A stretch of DNA of 64,000 nucleotides. Source: Mansonella perstans. Lineage: Eukaryota > Nematoda > Chromadorea > Rhabditida > Onchocercidae. The position numbers and the translations under genes are program-made. Positions 1 to 11,504 of this stretch are shown here, piece after piece. Every line of letters begins with the position of its first letter. The stretch's first letter is position 1. The notes under the pieces were generated by a model that worked only from the letters and a program-made list of their open reading frames with translations, had not been told where the DNA came from and did no database searches. The stretch spans positions 62,001 to 126,000 of the forward strand of contig JBAMDO010000006.1 in the NCBI GenBank assembly GCA_037074765.1. Direction: 5' to 3'.

Positions 1-338
1 TAAAATCGTGAATTTAATTTTGTCCGAAAAGAGATAACATTTACGGATAATATTGAAATATGAAATAAATTTTAATGGGTAAGATAACAGTAAGTGTTGA
101 GACGATCCTTTCCTGAACATTTGTGGATTATTTTGGTTCATAAAAATGAGTTATACCCAGTCGAATATGTAGATTTATTTTAAGAGACAGAATCATTTGT
201 ATTTTCTATAGATTCATTGTCAAAATTGCAAACGATCATTTCAGACGTCACGTTTGGAATTAAATTTTTTCTGAGAGTTGGAGGCATTGCATTTCTTTAA
301 TTATTTAATTTTTAATTAAACATATTTTATAGATTTAA

Positions 339-720
<382 letters not shown>

Positions 721-827
721 TTTCGCTTTCATCTTACTAACTATTACATTTTATTAAACTGTGGATTCTTTTACTATTATTGTTTCTGAAGTTTACAGGA
801 TGTGAATATTCTTGAAGTTTCAACATA

Positions 828-833
828 AATAAA
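828..833 (+). terminator. AATAAA polyadenylation signal of rpb-10
   Basis: A canonical AATAAA hexamer lies about 108 bases downstream of the rpb-10 stop codon, a normal 3' UTR length for a nematode housekeeping gene. Confidence 0.6.
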
Positions 834-1727
834 GATTTTTTAATTTATGCTTGGTAACTACTTGATTACTTTTGTTTTGCAAAGTACTTTTATAGCTTAC
901 ATTGCATCAATATTCATATTACAGCAACATTTCTGATTGGATTTCAAGTATTTTTTTAAGTGTAGTAACTATAATCACGGAAACCTGTTCCAACTGTTCC
1001 AGATGTTTAACGGTATCCTTCATTTGGCTAAATTCGGAAAGTGATTTGAAGTTTTGTTTATCAAATTGAGAACACCTGCACCTGATGTTATTATGTCTTA
1101 TCTTTATCTATCTTTTTTACTGCATCATATTCTCCCAAGTTTAGCTGGGATGAGAACATTTCTAAATTCTCAAAATTTCGTCTGAGACTGAGATATCCTT
1201 ATCCTTTTAATATACTTCACATATTAGATGTAACATAACCATTTCTTTTGGTTCGATTGATAACATTTATATAAGACTGAAATTGCTATATAGATTTAGT
1301 GAGTTTATTCAACTTTTAGTGAGTTTATTTAAGTTTGTTTAACGACTGTTTCATTATTGAACAAACCGTTCAAAGTCTAACAGACGTACTTTTGAGATTT
1401 TGATTCTCAATAAAATGTTGATCCAAAATGATCATCTACTTTGAATCTTCAGATATTTCTTTTTTATTAGTAAGTTTCGGTTATTATTTGATTATATATC
1501 AGTAATTAATTGATTAGACAAAAAAATAATAGGAATTTATTATTAATTTAGTTCAGAATCATGATGCAAAAGTGATATTAAGCATATTTTATCGCGCTTT
1601 TTTGATTTTGCAGTCTCGCAACATCTTGAATTATATTGTGCATTTACTTTTTTTCATCATTTTCAAGTCAAGTATTTGAGATGAGTTATTTTAGGTGAAT
1701 TTGCTTCGTACTAATGTTCGTATCGTG

Positions 1728-2388
1728 ATGATTGATAGCAGTTGTCCACCACCAAAATATGAAGAAATTTATAAGAATGATAACGGTAATTGTACCACTC
1801 CAAATACCAATGATGTTTCTTCATTTTCCTCTCATTTATCACCATTAACCACGAATATCAATGAAAATACTGCACCGTTCCGAATTAACTTAATTTCCTC
1901 AGCTACACCTGTATTTGGACCAAATCCCATTGAAACAGATTGTCCATATTGTCAGGTTTGTCATTGTTTTTCTAAACTTTCAAAGTTTCAGTGAAATTCA
2001 AACTTAGTGTTATATGTTATTCCAAAATTTTTAGATGCAAAAATAATTATTCTTACTGTCATTAATTTTGTTTGTTAAGTAAATTTCATTCCTTTCCACT
2101 TAATATCATTTCTTCTACTTTGATTATTTTGCAAACAAACAAAAATTTGATTTATTTGAAATTTTGAAAAATTACTCATTTTTAAAACAGGCACATATTG
2201 TAACATCGGTACAAAGGATAGTCGGTGCATTACCGTGGATTGTTATGGGAATATGCGTTCTACTCGGTTTCTTACTACTATTACCATGGTGTCTTTGCTG
2301 TGTACCATTCTACATGGATAATTGTCGAGATGTCATCCATTCATGTCCATCTTGCAAACGAATACTTGGACGTTTTACTAGAATATAA
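1728..2388 (+). CDS. LITAF-domain protein
   Basis: Exons 1728..1955 and 2191..2388 join in phase 0 to give 141 residues. The family (LITAF/SIMPLE, CDIP1) comprises small monotopic proteins of late endosomes and lysosomes that work in endosomal sorting. The C-terminal half is a full LITAF domain: CPYC (Cys72, Cys75), a hydrophobic membrane-inserting stretch at about residues 88-118, then CPSC (Cys128, Cys131) followed by a basic tail. The two CxxC halves fold together on one zinc. The N-terminal half is low complexity, rich in Pro, Ser, Thr and Asn, and has a PPxY motif at residues 8-11 (PPKY), which in relatives binds WW domains of NEDD4-type ubiquitin ligases. ATG 1728 is preferred. The open frame extends a little upstream to an acceptor-like TTTTAG at 1694 but has no earlier ATG. 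The family is clear; the exact paralogue is not. Confidence 0.9.
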
Positions 2389-5236
2389 AAATATTGCGAT
2401 CAATATTACTAAATGTATACATTTTTCGAATGGCTCACTATTTAACTTATGTATTTGTTTATGGTTAGTTTCCTCCCATCAAATTTTAATAAGAAAACCG
2501 TGCTAAACTTCGTCCCCCATTTCTCTTTTATCATAAATTATGAACATTTACAATTTGTTGATAAAAAATATTTCCAATTCCAATGAAAATTTTTAAAAAA
2601 AGTTTGAAAATATTGCCATATATTTTATTGGATGCATATATGAATATTTAGGACGAATCATAACTTCATGTATATTTCATGAATTTTTCATTTTTTATCA
2701 GAAATACTCTTTGCATTTTATCATCCTGTGCCATTTTTCGACTCTTTCTGATCAGTTTGCAATCTTTTTTGTTTCATTTTTAAACCACTTTAATCATATG
2801 CTTTCTTGAATCCAAAAAAAAATCATTAAATTTTTATTAAAATTATACACATTTGAGGAATACAGTGCAGCTTAGCATTGTTCAGGCTTTCTTGACTTGT
2901 ATTATTAAGCTTTGTCATTTTGTATGTATTAATTGGAAGGCAAAAAAGGCCAAGAAGAGGGATATCAGAATGCTTTTTAATCAGTATTGTTAAAAATTTC
3001 TGGTGAAATCTATAGCTCACAAAGCAATTGATCAAAATAATTGTTAAAAAGGGATAAATAGTGGAAGAAAGAAATTCGAAATTAGTAAAAATTATATAAA
3101 AGTCGAAATTGTATAAAATTGTACAAAGCATGAATTTATTAGCTTTATAGTTTTATTCAGGTTAGCTAAATTATTATATTTTCTCAAGCTTATCCAAATT
3201 TTTATTTTGTCTACTAAAAAATCCTTACAAATATATATCATCATCTTATATCTTCCTATCAATTTGTCATATTTTTATCTTCTTGATGAAGTTGGACGAT
3301 CGTTTTTATTGAACTGAAATTTACATCATTGTTTCATTATGTGAATTGTCGAAATTTGCACAGTATACTTCTAGCTAACAAGTTATTTTAAAAAGTATGA
3401 AATTTGATTAAATCAATAAATGTGAAAAGCCCGGAGTTGAATTAACAACGAAAACACCCTTCAGTATTTTGGTACTCACGATGTTTGCAATTTCTATCAC
3501 ATTAACATCGGACTCTTTTCTCTAACAATCGCTTGCTCACCACTTTATTACTTTTAAAATGACTAACTTTTCTTTGGTATGTATCACTTAGCGATTAGTT
3601 TTTGGCAAAATTTATATTTACTCCAAAAAAAAATTTTTCATTTTTTGGGATGTCTTCCAAAAAAACAGTAGTGGAATAAACTTTTTAAACATTAATTTAC
3701 ACAACATATTGAACTGATCCTTTGATCAGAGTTGTTTAAGCATAAGATTTCTAGAAAGTTTCTATAAGATTAATTGTTGCGCAAATATATAACTTCTTCG
3801 TGTCAGATAGGATATCAGATATTTTATTGTCGAAACAAAATAGATTAAAGTTGAAAAAAAATCACTGTTTGCTTTTAGCCATTCCTCATTAGATTCCAAT
3901 CCAGGCTTTGCAATTGGAGCAATAACATTTTTTGAATGTATCGACGAAGAAAAGTATCCAAAGAAAAAATAAGGTCATAATAAAAACGCTAATTATCAAA
4001 ATAATCAAAAAATGATTAAAAAATTAATGCGTATGAGCAGACCGACAATAAATTTCACTTCGGTGAAACTATAAACCTTTATGATAAATTAATCATCCTG
4101 ATAACGTTTTCATAATTCTGAAATATTATTATCTGTTTGTGATAAATAGTAGGGATAGTGAACTACTAGCAATTCATCATAACATTGTGAAACCTGAAAG
4201 TGAATGGAAGTGAATTCATAAAATTGAATTCTGCGATTCTTCCTGCACAAAAAATATTCTAGGATCGAAACTATTAGGCCAGTAATTCGGGCTAATAACT
4301 ACTAGGCTAGTAGTTTAGGCTAGTAAACTACTTGGTTGTCATTTTAGGCTGATTTCCTCATGTTAACTGTATGTTTCTGCGCGATTTTGTTTGCTTAACA
4401 TCCATTACAAGTAACTGTCGTTATATTATTATCTCATAACTATTATTATTATCATTATTGTTATTAATCATTTTATTATATTTACCTGTTAATGAAATTT
4501 GAAATTTCAATGTGTTAGAAAAAAACAAATGCTAACAGCTATTTTGTTTATCAATTTGAAAATAAAATCTATTAATTACAAAGAAATTTGCTTTTAACTT
4601 ATTGCCAGACAATCAACAATTGTGATTCACCCAGCAGGTGTTGCTTAATATCAATGACCGCATTAGGTGCATGACTGACCGATCGATGAAGTGCTGGTGG
4701 AGAGTGTCGAGATTTCTCGAAAAGTAATCCTTGTTCAACAAGATTGTTGTAAAAATATCTCAAATAAGAATAAAAAAAGAACTAAAAAAATACCTCAAAT
4801 AAGAAAAAAAAAGAACTTGGAAAAGAACTAAAACTCTGCCACTGCTGGAAGTTGAAAAAGATGTATAATGTGATGAGTAGACTGACTTCTCTTTGTTCCT
4901 GTTCGACAACATAAATTTTGTTTTAATATTTTGAAAATTTGATTGAGAATTCTCGAAAGCAATTACTGTAACAATCTCTTATTGCTGCTTTACTTACTAT
5001 ACTTGCAGAATTACTCAGATAGTGACAGTGTATCGCTAAAAAATTACCATTTGACAAAACATCTACATTTACAGATAAGAAAGATGTAATCTAATAAATG
5101 AAACAATTAATAAGGTTTTTTTTTTTTATAAAATCCTATTCATCAAGTAAACGATTATTGACTAATTATGTCCAATTAATTTTAGTTTAAATTAGTTTAA
5201 ATCTTTTAATTTTAATTTTTGCCCACCGAAATTCAA
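2389..5236. other. intergenic, no convincing gene
   Basis: AT-rich DNA between the LITAF gene and a weak minus-strand exon candidate at 5237..5392. A 101-codon minus-strand open frame at 2826..3131 is hydrophobic and has no family signature or splice context, so I do not call it. A pair of overlapping hairpins is found at 4299..4332. Otherwise I see only short A/T runs. Confidence 0.6.
4299..4332. repeat. two mutually exclusive overlapping hairpins
   Basis: The 15 bases at 4299..4313 form a palindrome with 7-base arms (CTACTAG / CTAGTAG) around a single centre base. Overlapping it, 4309..4317 (AGTAGTTTA) pairs perfectly with 4324..4332 (TAAACTACT) across a 6-base loop. Only one structure can form at a time. 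GGCTAGTA-like words recur just upstream. The function is unknown. Confidence 0.55.
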
Positions 5237-5392
5237 TTATTTGTTTTCCTTGCGACGTATTTCATTGAGGATGAGTTGTTGCATATCGTGTTGTGTGCGT
5301 TTCGAAATTTTGCTGGAAAGTTCCAGTCTGGTAAATGAGAGTGGTGTGATTGCGAGGGTAAAGGGTGTCACTGGTTTTGGGGGAAGTTTGTC
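5237..5392 (-). other. possible terminal coding exon (minus strand)
   Basis: Reading the minus strand from an acceptor-like TAG at 5393-5395 gives 51 codons and a TAA at 5237. The frame starts DKLPPKPVTPFTLAI and ends in a charged, helix-like tail (HDMQQLILNEIRRKENK). The segment is clearly less AT-rich than its flanks. The other frames are also partly open: a 50-codon ATG frame on the same strand at 5262..5414, and a plus-strand frame at 5241..5444. The coding frame is therefore uncertain, and no upstream exon was found in the 450 bases before the divergent Hsp40 gene. No family recognised. Confidence 0.3.
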
Positions 5393-5823
5393 CTACTGGT
5401 ACTTGAAGTACCATTTCTTCTCATCTTATAGGATTCACGTCTAAATTAATCTAGGTCTGAATAAGAGGCCTTTGTGATATTCCTTATTCGGTTATTTGGA
5501 CATTATTTATACATGCGTATTCATTGTAACTTTCCTTTTGCTATTGTATTACTATATATTAGCCTAGCATTTTTATCAATAATTTCTGTTGCAAACTGAA
5601 ATTTTAGCTCTTTATTGTGTCATATAACTGTTAGTTCATTTTATTCAACGGTAAATTGAAGTAAGTAAAGTTTAACGTTTATCCTATAAGGCTATTTGCT
5701 AATTTGCCATAGTTGAATGTCAAAGAGTTAAAACTTCAGTTTTTTAAAGAGCTAAAACTTCAGTTTCCATCAGAACCGTTAAAATCAAATTAAAATTGCT
5801 CACTTTTGACTCGATTGCTTTGC

Positions 5824-5825
5824 AG
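5824..5825 (+). promoter_or_regulatory. candidate trans-splice acceptor of the Hsp40 gene
   Basis: TTTGCAG ends 17 bases upstream of the ATG of the DNAJA-type gene, with no coding exon before it. In nematodes this is the typical position of a spliced-leader acceptor. It is inferred from position and consensus only. Confidence 0.45.
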
Positions 5826-5842
5826 TATTTTGAACTATAACA

Positions 5843-8598
5843 ATGGTAAAAGAAACGAAATACTACGACATTTTGGGCGTTCCGCCTACAGCAACCGATA
5901 ATGAGCTGAAAAAAGCATACAGGAAGTTGGCACTCAAATATCATCCGGATAAGAATCCCAATGAGGGCGAGCGATTCAAGGCGATCTCACAGGCATATGA
6001 GGTTTTTCCTTCTTTATATCGTTAATTGAAAACATAAAAATATCCTTCTTTCTAGTAGGAGTACATTTTGCATTTAGTGATAAATTTTTTACTCAATTGA
6101 TTAATGAAATTTTTTACATGAATGATGCAAACATGAAATTCAAGGTTTTATCGGATCCGAAGAAAAGGCAAGTATATGACGAAGGTGGTGAAGAAGGTCT
6201 AAGTGGAGCTGGTGGCGGCGGAAATTTCCACAATCCAATGGACATTTTTGATATGTTTTTCGGAGGTATTATTATGTTTTCATTCTATCGCTTTGGTCAG
6301 GAATATTTATTTTTTACTATCTAATGCAGAGTTTTTTCAAATTCAAGGAATATATGAGAAATTAAAGCAAGAAACTTTCCATACTTTATGAAAATAAATT
6401 ACTCCCTGTCTTTGTATAGTAGAATATAAGATAAGGTTTTGTAAACTTGTAATAAAAATGGGATTAGCCACTTGTACTTTCGGTACCATCAATGTATTTC
6501 GTGTAGATAATATTTGTATATTTATATAGCATTTTCTGCGTTTGATTGAGTTTTGAATTTTCGAGAAATTTTAAATTTTAGGGCATTTCCGAGGAAGTGA
6601 AAGAGGTGAACGTAAAGTACGTGATATGATACATCAGTTACCGGTAACGCTAGAGCAGTTATATAATGGAGCTGTGAAAAAACTCAAGCTTTCACGTAAC
6701 ATTGTCTGTCCGGAATGTGAAGGTATCGGTGGAACAAAGGTAAAGTAGTACTAATTATTTCTACAAGAATAGAACTTTCATGTCAAATTCTATGAAGCAA
6801 AATAATCAACATTTGGTTGGCTTACACATTTTCATTCTTTGAGGTTTTTCGTAACTAAAAGCATTTTAGTTTAAATTCGGAATTTTAATTCGAACATCTT
6901 AGTTTCATTCTCGATTCCAGGGTTCTGTAATTCGCTGTGAGACTTGTAAAGGTCGAGGCGTACGGATTGAAATTACGCAAATTGGACCTGGTATGGTACA
7001 GCAAATGCAGTCAACGTGTAATGTTTGCCGAGGTGAAGGCGAAGTAATACCTTCAAAGGATCGATGCAAAAAGTGCGACGGAAAAAAGAAGGTGGCTTTT
7101 AAATCACTCTCATATATATGAAATTAAAGAGGATCGAAACGGTTTAGCGTTGGTAGGCTTTGGTGTTGATTGGGTATAATTATTTGTTCATTATCCTGAA
7201 TTCATTTCGTGCAGAACTTCCGAAAATCTAATGCATCCCGTGCACTGTCAGTGGTAGAATGTTTTAATTGATGACTAATAATGCAGATTAGAATGGAACA
7301 TGAAAGTTACATAATCCTTGTGCTTGACTTTTACGAACTCTTCAGAAAATTCGTACAAAATTTTTTGCTATACATTAATTTATCCTACAGCATAAAAATT
7401 TACGAATTTTTTTTAGAATTAATTGATCAGACAGTATATAGAGAGGTGTATGGATATAATACGTAAAACTATGCAGTTTTTCATTGAATGGCAGTAGTAT
7501 GTCTATTTTTTTATCGACTAGTTTTATTTCCAGATTCGAAATGAATCTGTTTTGGAAGTTCATATTGATAAAGGAATGAAGGATGGACAGAAAATAGTGT
7601 TCTCGGGACAAGGCGATCAGGAAGTATGTTCATAAACGTTATCCCTTTCAAATTATTCCTGTTGCTTTCATTTTGTGTTCATCTTTAAAAAATCGTTTAA
7701 AACTGAGGTTCGAATAACATTTATTTTTATGATGCGCTAAAAGCATTTGTAAAATATTTCCTTTTTTCCTACCCACAAAAAATGGCGTAACATTCACCTA
7801 ATCCAATTGATATCAGATTTACTGTAGAAGCGCTTTTATTTTCCGTTTCCTTATCATTGTTGATTTGGCGTTGTAAGCAATATGGAGTTCAGGTTGGAAT
7901 AACTCCTGGTGACGTAGTAATCATATTGGATGAGCAGCCGCATGATACATTTGTGCGGAAAGGAAATAATCTTGTGATGCAAGTTGATCTCGCATTGGTT
8001 GAAGCACTCTGTGGATGCACGAAGTCAGTAGCAACACTAGATGCACGTCATCTTATCTTTTCAACATATCCAGGTTTCTTTTTTTATTTTTTGGTATCCT
8101 TGACTCAAACTTCTGATTTTTTGAATAAAAGCACTGCACTTGATTTTAATGAACTTATGATATGGATGAAATAAAATTCCTCGTAACTATGATAATTCCT
8201 TTTGGCTTAATTCATTAGTGTTCGGAAAGTACCCAATTTTGGTTTCCGTTTTTCATAATCAGTGGTTGGTTAATACAGTTACTGTGAAAGTATTGTTCTT
8301 TCTAGGTGAAGTGATAAAGCATGGTGATATACGCACAATAATTGGTGAAGGTATGCCACACTACAAAAATCCTTTTGATAAAGGCGACTTGCTTATTCAA
8401 TTTGCTGTACGATTCCCGAAAAAAATAGCGGAAATCGAACAGCTGAAGAACTTATTGCCAGATGGTACAGAACCATTGGTAACAGATGATGCAGAAGTTG
8501 TAGAATTAGAATTAATTCATGATCATGGACCTCGTTCGTCATCATCTTATGAAAGTGAGGCACATGGTCCTCAAGGTGTACGATGTCAGACTCAGTGA
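5843..8598 (+). CDS. DNAJA-type (class I) Hsp40 co-chaperone
   Basis: Seven exons (5843..6001, 6145..6265, 6582..6739, 6921..7091, 7534..7623, 7893..8073, 8306..8598), all in phase, give 390 residues, the family's usual size. The protein should stimulate Hsp70 ATPase activity and deliver unfolded clients in the cytosol. Domains in order: J domain at about 5-70 with HPD at 34-36; a short Gly-rich linker; a zinc-finger region with four CxxC motifs at Cys136/139, 152/155, 179/182 and 195/198; two beta-rich client-binding domains; and an acidic tail. It ends in CQTQ, a CaaX box expected to be farnesylated, as in human DNAJA1/A2 and yeast Ydj1, which places it partly on membranes. By architecture it corresponds to the C. 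elegans cytosolic class I set (dnj-12 or dnj-19); I do not assign which. Confidence 0.95.
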
Positions 8599-9353
8599 CC
8601 GCTATTTGTACCTTTTGTATTGAATTATATAAGTGGTTTCATAGGGAAAAAAATCAGGAAGATTGGGAATTGAAAAAATTTCTTTAAGTGATTATTTTGG
8701 AACAAGTGAAATTTGAAATCTAAAACTTCAAGGTAGAGATGAAAAAAAATTTTTGTTGGTGATATGCTTGGAAGCAGGAAAGATATTTCTTAAAATGCAT
8801 TTTATTCGAAACAGTATTCTTTGATGTTGCCCATCTTCGTGGCTATGTGTTATGGCTGACAGGATTGTATGACTGAAATATTTATGATTTCACGATGGCG
8901 TATTCTTCATTGTTCCATATTTTGTCTTATTGATCTGATAAATGCTTAACTAACGATGGTAATGCATGCAATGTATTCGAACAATTCTAGTTTTTTTTTT
9001 TTTTTTTTTTTATCCAAAGTCTTACATTTCAGATATGAAAGAACTAAATATTAAATAAAAGAATGCATGAAATTTTAGAAAAGATCGAATGTTGGATCAC
9101 ACGTATATTTTTAATTTCAACGTTTAATCGTTGTTAGAGAAGAATCTAAGTTTAATTGAAGCTTCAATAGTATGCTTGACTACACATAAGCTGTTTAGCT
9201 GTTATTGGTAAAATGTTAATGTTAAAAGGGGTAGTATATCAATCAATCTCCAAGGAGTTATCCAAAAAGATTTCCAATACAATTTCGTTTCCATAGCATT
9301 TCTATAAACGTTGCGCACTTAATGTTCTTCTATCTAAGCTTATCATTGGTATA
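8599..9353. other. Hsp40 3' region and spacer
   Basis: Non-coding. It holds a 21-base poly-T run at 8991..9011 and an AATAAA at 9054..9059, the likely polyadenylation signal of the Hsp40 gene (3' UTR about 450 bases). No other gene seen. Confidence 0.6.
9054..9059 (+). terminator. AATAAA polyadenylation signal of the Hsp40 gene
   Basis: This is the first canonical hexamer after the stop at 8598, with no competing signal before it. Confidence 0.5.
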
Positions 9354-9964
9354 ATGGCATGGAATGCATCATCTGCATATTTTGTAACACTTATAGCTCA
9401 TGGAACAATGTTAACGATGATATTATTAGATAGGAATGGTTTGTTAGAAATTCTAACATTTTTATCTTTGTTAAAATTTATTTCAAAAATAAAATTACAA
9501 AATACATATAGTATAGCAAATAATTTCAATTCTAAAATATTACTAATAATTTCTCATTTATGATTGTTCAATTTTTGTAAATTTTAAAATTTAATTTTTT
9601 TACTATAGAAACATTGATGATATTTATTGAATTTTCAGAATATGTTATGGCAACATTACCATTAATAGATTGGACCGAACGTGAATATGCTGATGTGGAA
9701 ACATCATTAACTATTGTAATTAGTTTAAGTATAGCATGTTGTATTATTGAAATTATATTATTAACATTTCAATTACATACATTTATGAAAGCAATCTTTT
9801 CAATGTGTTTACATCTTTTGGCAACAATTTTCTTATTGAAATTTATTGTTGATAGCCATCCATTACATCATTTTTGGCTTGCTTTTGGAATTTTTTCAAT
9901 ACCTGCTATGTTAAATGTATGCTTAAATTTGTGCATGAATTTTAAATTAACAGAATATTGCTAA
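9354..9964 (+). CDS. tmem-107: transmembrane protein 107 (ciliary transition zone)
   Basis: Exons 9354..9438 and 9639..9964, joined in phase 1, give 136 residues; vertebrate TMEM107 is 140. TMEM107 is a four-pass membrane protein of the ciliary transition zone. It recruits MKS-module proteins and gates entry of membrane receptors into cilia; in nematodes it would act in ciliated sensory neurons. Four hydrophobic segments are visible at about residues 8-26, 55-75, 82-103 and 108-128. A conserved-looking acidic linker lies between TM1 and TM2, and the pattern of an early AH motif, a central Ser/Ile-rich helix and a late SIPAML helix matches the family. The unspliced frame runs into the intron (first stop after 69 codons), so the donor AATG|GTTTGT is needed. 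The AATAAA at 9963..9968 overlaps the stop codon. Confidence 0.85.
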
Positions 9965-9968
9965 TAAA
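9963..9968 (+). terminator. AATAAA overlapping the TMEM107 stop codon
   Basis: The stop TAA (9962..9964) overlaps an AATAAA hexamer. If used, the 3' UTR would be only about 15-25 bases. No other canonical hexamer follows in the next several hundred bases. Confidence 0.35.
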
Positions 9969-10976
9969 TTTGTACTAATCTAGCAAACTTTTATAATTAT
10001 CCTTATTCTTGCTGCATAATATTCATTATATTCATAACAATAATAGATGTTTTAGAGATCTTTTAGTTTTCTAGTTTATTTAAAATACATTACATACAAT
10101 ATATTGATTTCTTTCCTTCTATTCATACTGATTGTTTACGGATCAATCAATAAGTAATATACAATGCTAATGGGATCATTCGGAGCAATGATTTTAAAAA
10201 AAAAAAAAAGCAATTTCAAATATGATTTGAGAGTAATTAATGATTTTATATTAAATATAGTACTAACTATTAACTCTGCATTGTACACATTGTTGAAAAC
10301 TTGTATCGATAAATAAGTAAGTACTAGAGCATGGATATCAACAAGACAAGAGTGTTGCATTTCGCGACTGTAAAATGATGTTTCAATTACACGTAACTTG
10401 GCCTACAGCTACGATTTCACGGGTCATTGGGTGGGCGAAGTTTCACCCTGTGAGAGTCAGCTGAGGTTAGGTAGAATTAAATTAAATCAAGTGTCAGTTC
10501 GTAATAATTTTTTTGACAGTACTTCTATGTTTTTTAATAGCGCACTGATTAATGAAAGTCATGACTTGATATTGATATGTGAAGTTCATGATCAAATCAT
10601 TTACGCTACTTTGCGTTTAAACTTTGATGGATGTTATCGAGCTAAGAATTAAAGTTATATATCACGTAAGTAAAACAAATCAGAGACAGTAACTGTCGTT
10701 CATTAAATTATTCATTTACGCAAGGATTATATAATGTTCGTGGAAGTTTGTGTAATGTCAATACTTGGATAGTGTTTCTCAGAAGTATCATAAGTTATAT
10801 CTATTTCGATAAATTAACGTGATATTTATTGACGAAAAATATTTATTGACAATCTATTCGCTAAAGCTAACGAAGATTATCTGACTAATTTGCTCATTCT
10901 AGGAACGCTAGCTCGTTTGAAAGATCTCAACTGTTTATCTCAACAATCAACTGATTTAGTTTGTTAAAAAAAAAAG
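9965..10976. other. spacer and rps-26 upstream region with one unassigned open frame
   Basis: Mostly AT-rich. The plus-strand frame 10398..10652 is open for 84 codons, starts at TTG rather than ATG, and follows an acceptor-like CCTACAG. Its end (HDLILICEVHDQIIYATLRL...) looks mildly protein-like, but no family is recognised and there is no partner exon. I treat it as unsupported. Confidence 0.4.
10958..10959 (+). promoter_or_regulatory. candidate trans-splice acceptor of rps-26
   Basis: GATTTAG ends 17 bases upstream of the rps-26 ATG, with an A-rich leader between. No upstream exon is evident, and the short leader fits a spliced-leader acceptor. Confidence 0.4.
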
Positions 10977-11504
10977 ATGACAACAAAGAGACGAAATCAC
11001 GGACGTAACAAAAAAGGTCGTGGACATGTACGACCCATCCGTTGCACAAACTGTGGTCGTTGTGCACCCAAGGATAAAGCTATAAAGAAATTCGTTGTTC
11101 GCAATATTGTGGAAGCGGCTGCTGTTCGAGATATTTCCGAGGCATCTGCCTATGATTGTACGTGTTCTCTTCCAATATTTTTCATAATAACTGAAGTATT
11201 TGAGAAAATATTGTTGCATCAGCATTTACTTACAACTTCAGTGAGAATTTTTAAGCGTTACTGAATAGTGAGTTTATCGTGATTTCCAGATATTATTTCC
11301 TACTCTGATCATATTTCAGCGTATACGTTGCCAAAGTTATATCACAAGCTGCATTACTGTGTGTCCTGTGCAATTCACAGTAAAGTAGTGCGTAATCGTT
11401 CACGCGAAGCACGTAAGGACCGTAATCCACCCCCACGTTTTGGTCAGCGTGGTGGCATTGTCGGGGATCGTTTTTCTCGACCAGGTGCTCCAAATCGACA
11501 GTAA
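10977..11504 (+). CDS. rps-26: 40S ribosomal protein S26 (eS26)
   Basis: Exons 10977..11157 and 11320..11504, joined in phase 1, give 121 residues; human eS26 has 115. The protein sits at the mRNA exit channel of the small subunit and contacts mRNA upstream of the start codon. The N-terminus is the expected basic [13 protein letters not shown] block. The zinc ligands Cys23, Cys26, Cys74 and Cys77 are all present, in the contexts IRCTNCGRC and HYCVSCAIH. The conserved [16 protein letters not shown] segment follows, and the tail is rich in Gly, Arg and Pro. The final codons are followed by TAAGTAAAG, so a strong GTAAGT donor overlaps the stop codon; this is discussed as a finding. Identification is certain. 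Confidence 0.97.

Noticed and set aside
2826..3131. 101-codon minus-strand open frame
   Set aside because: Very rich in Ile, Leu and Phe as expected of AT-rich DNA, with no ATG context, splice partner or family motif.
10398..10652. 84-codon plus-strand frame before rps-26
   Set aside because: No ATG at the start, no partner exon and no recognisable family, although its end is mildly protein-like.
11293..11493. 66-codon minus-strand frame
   Set aside because: Lies exactly antisense to the second exon of rps-26, whose identity is certain; a shadow.
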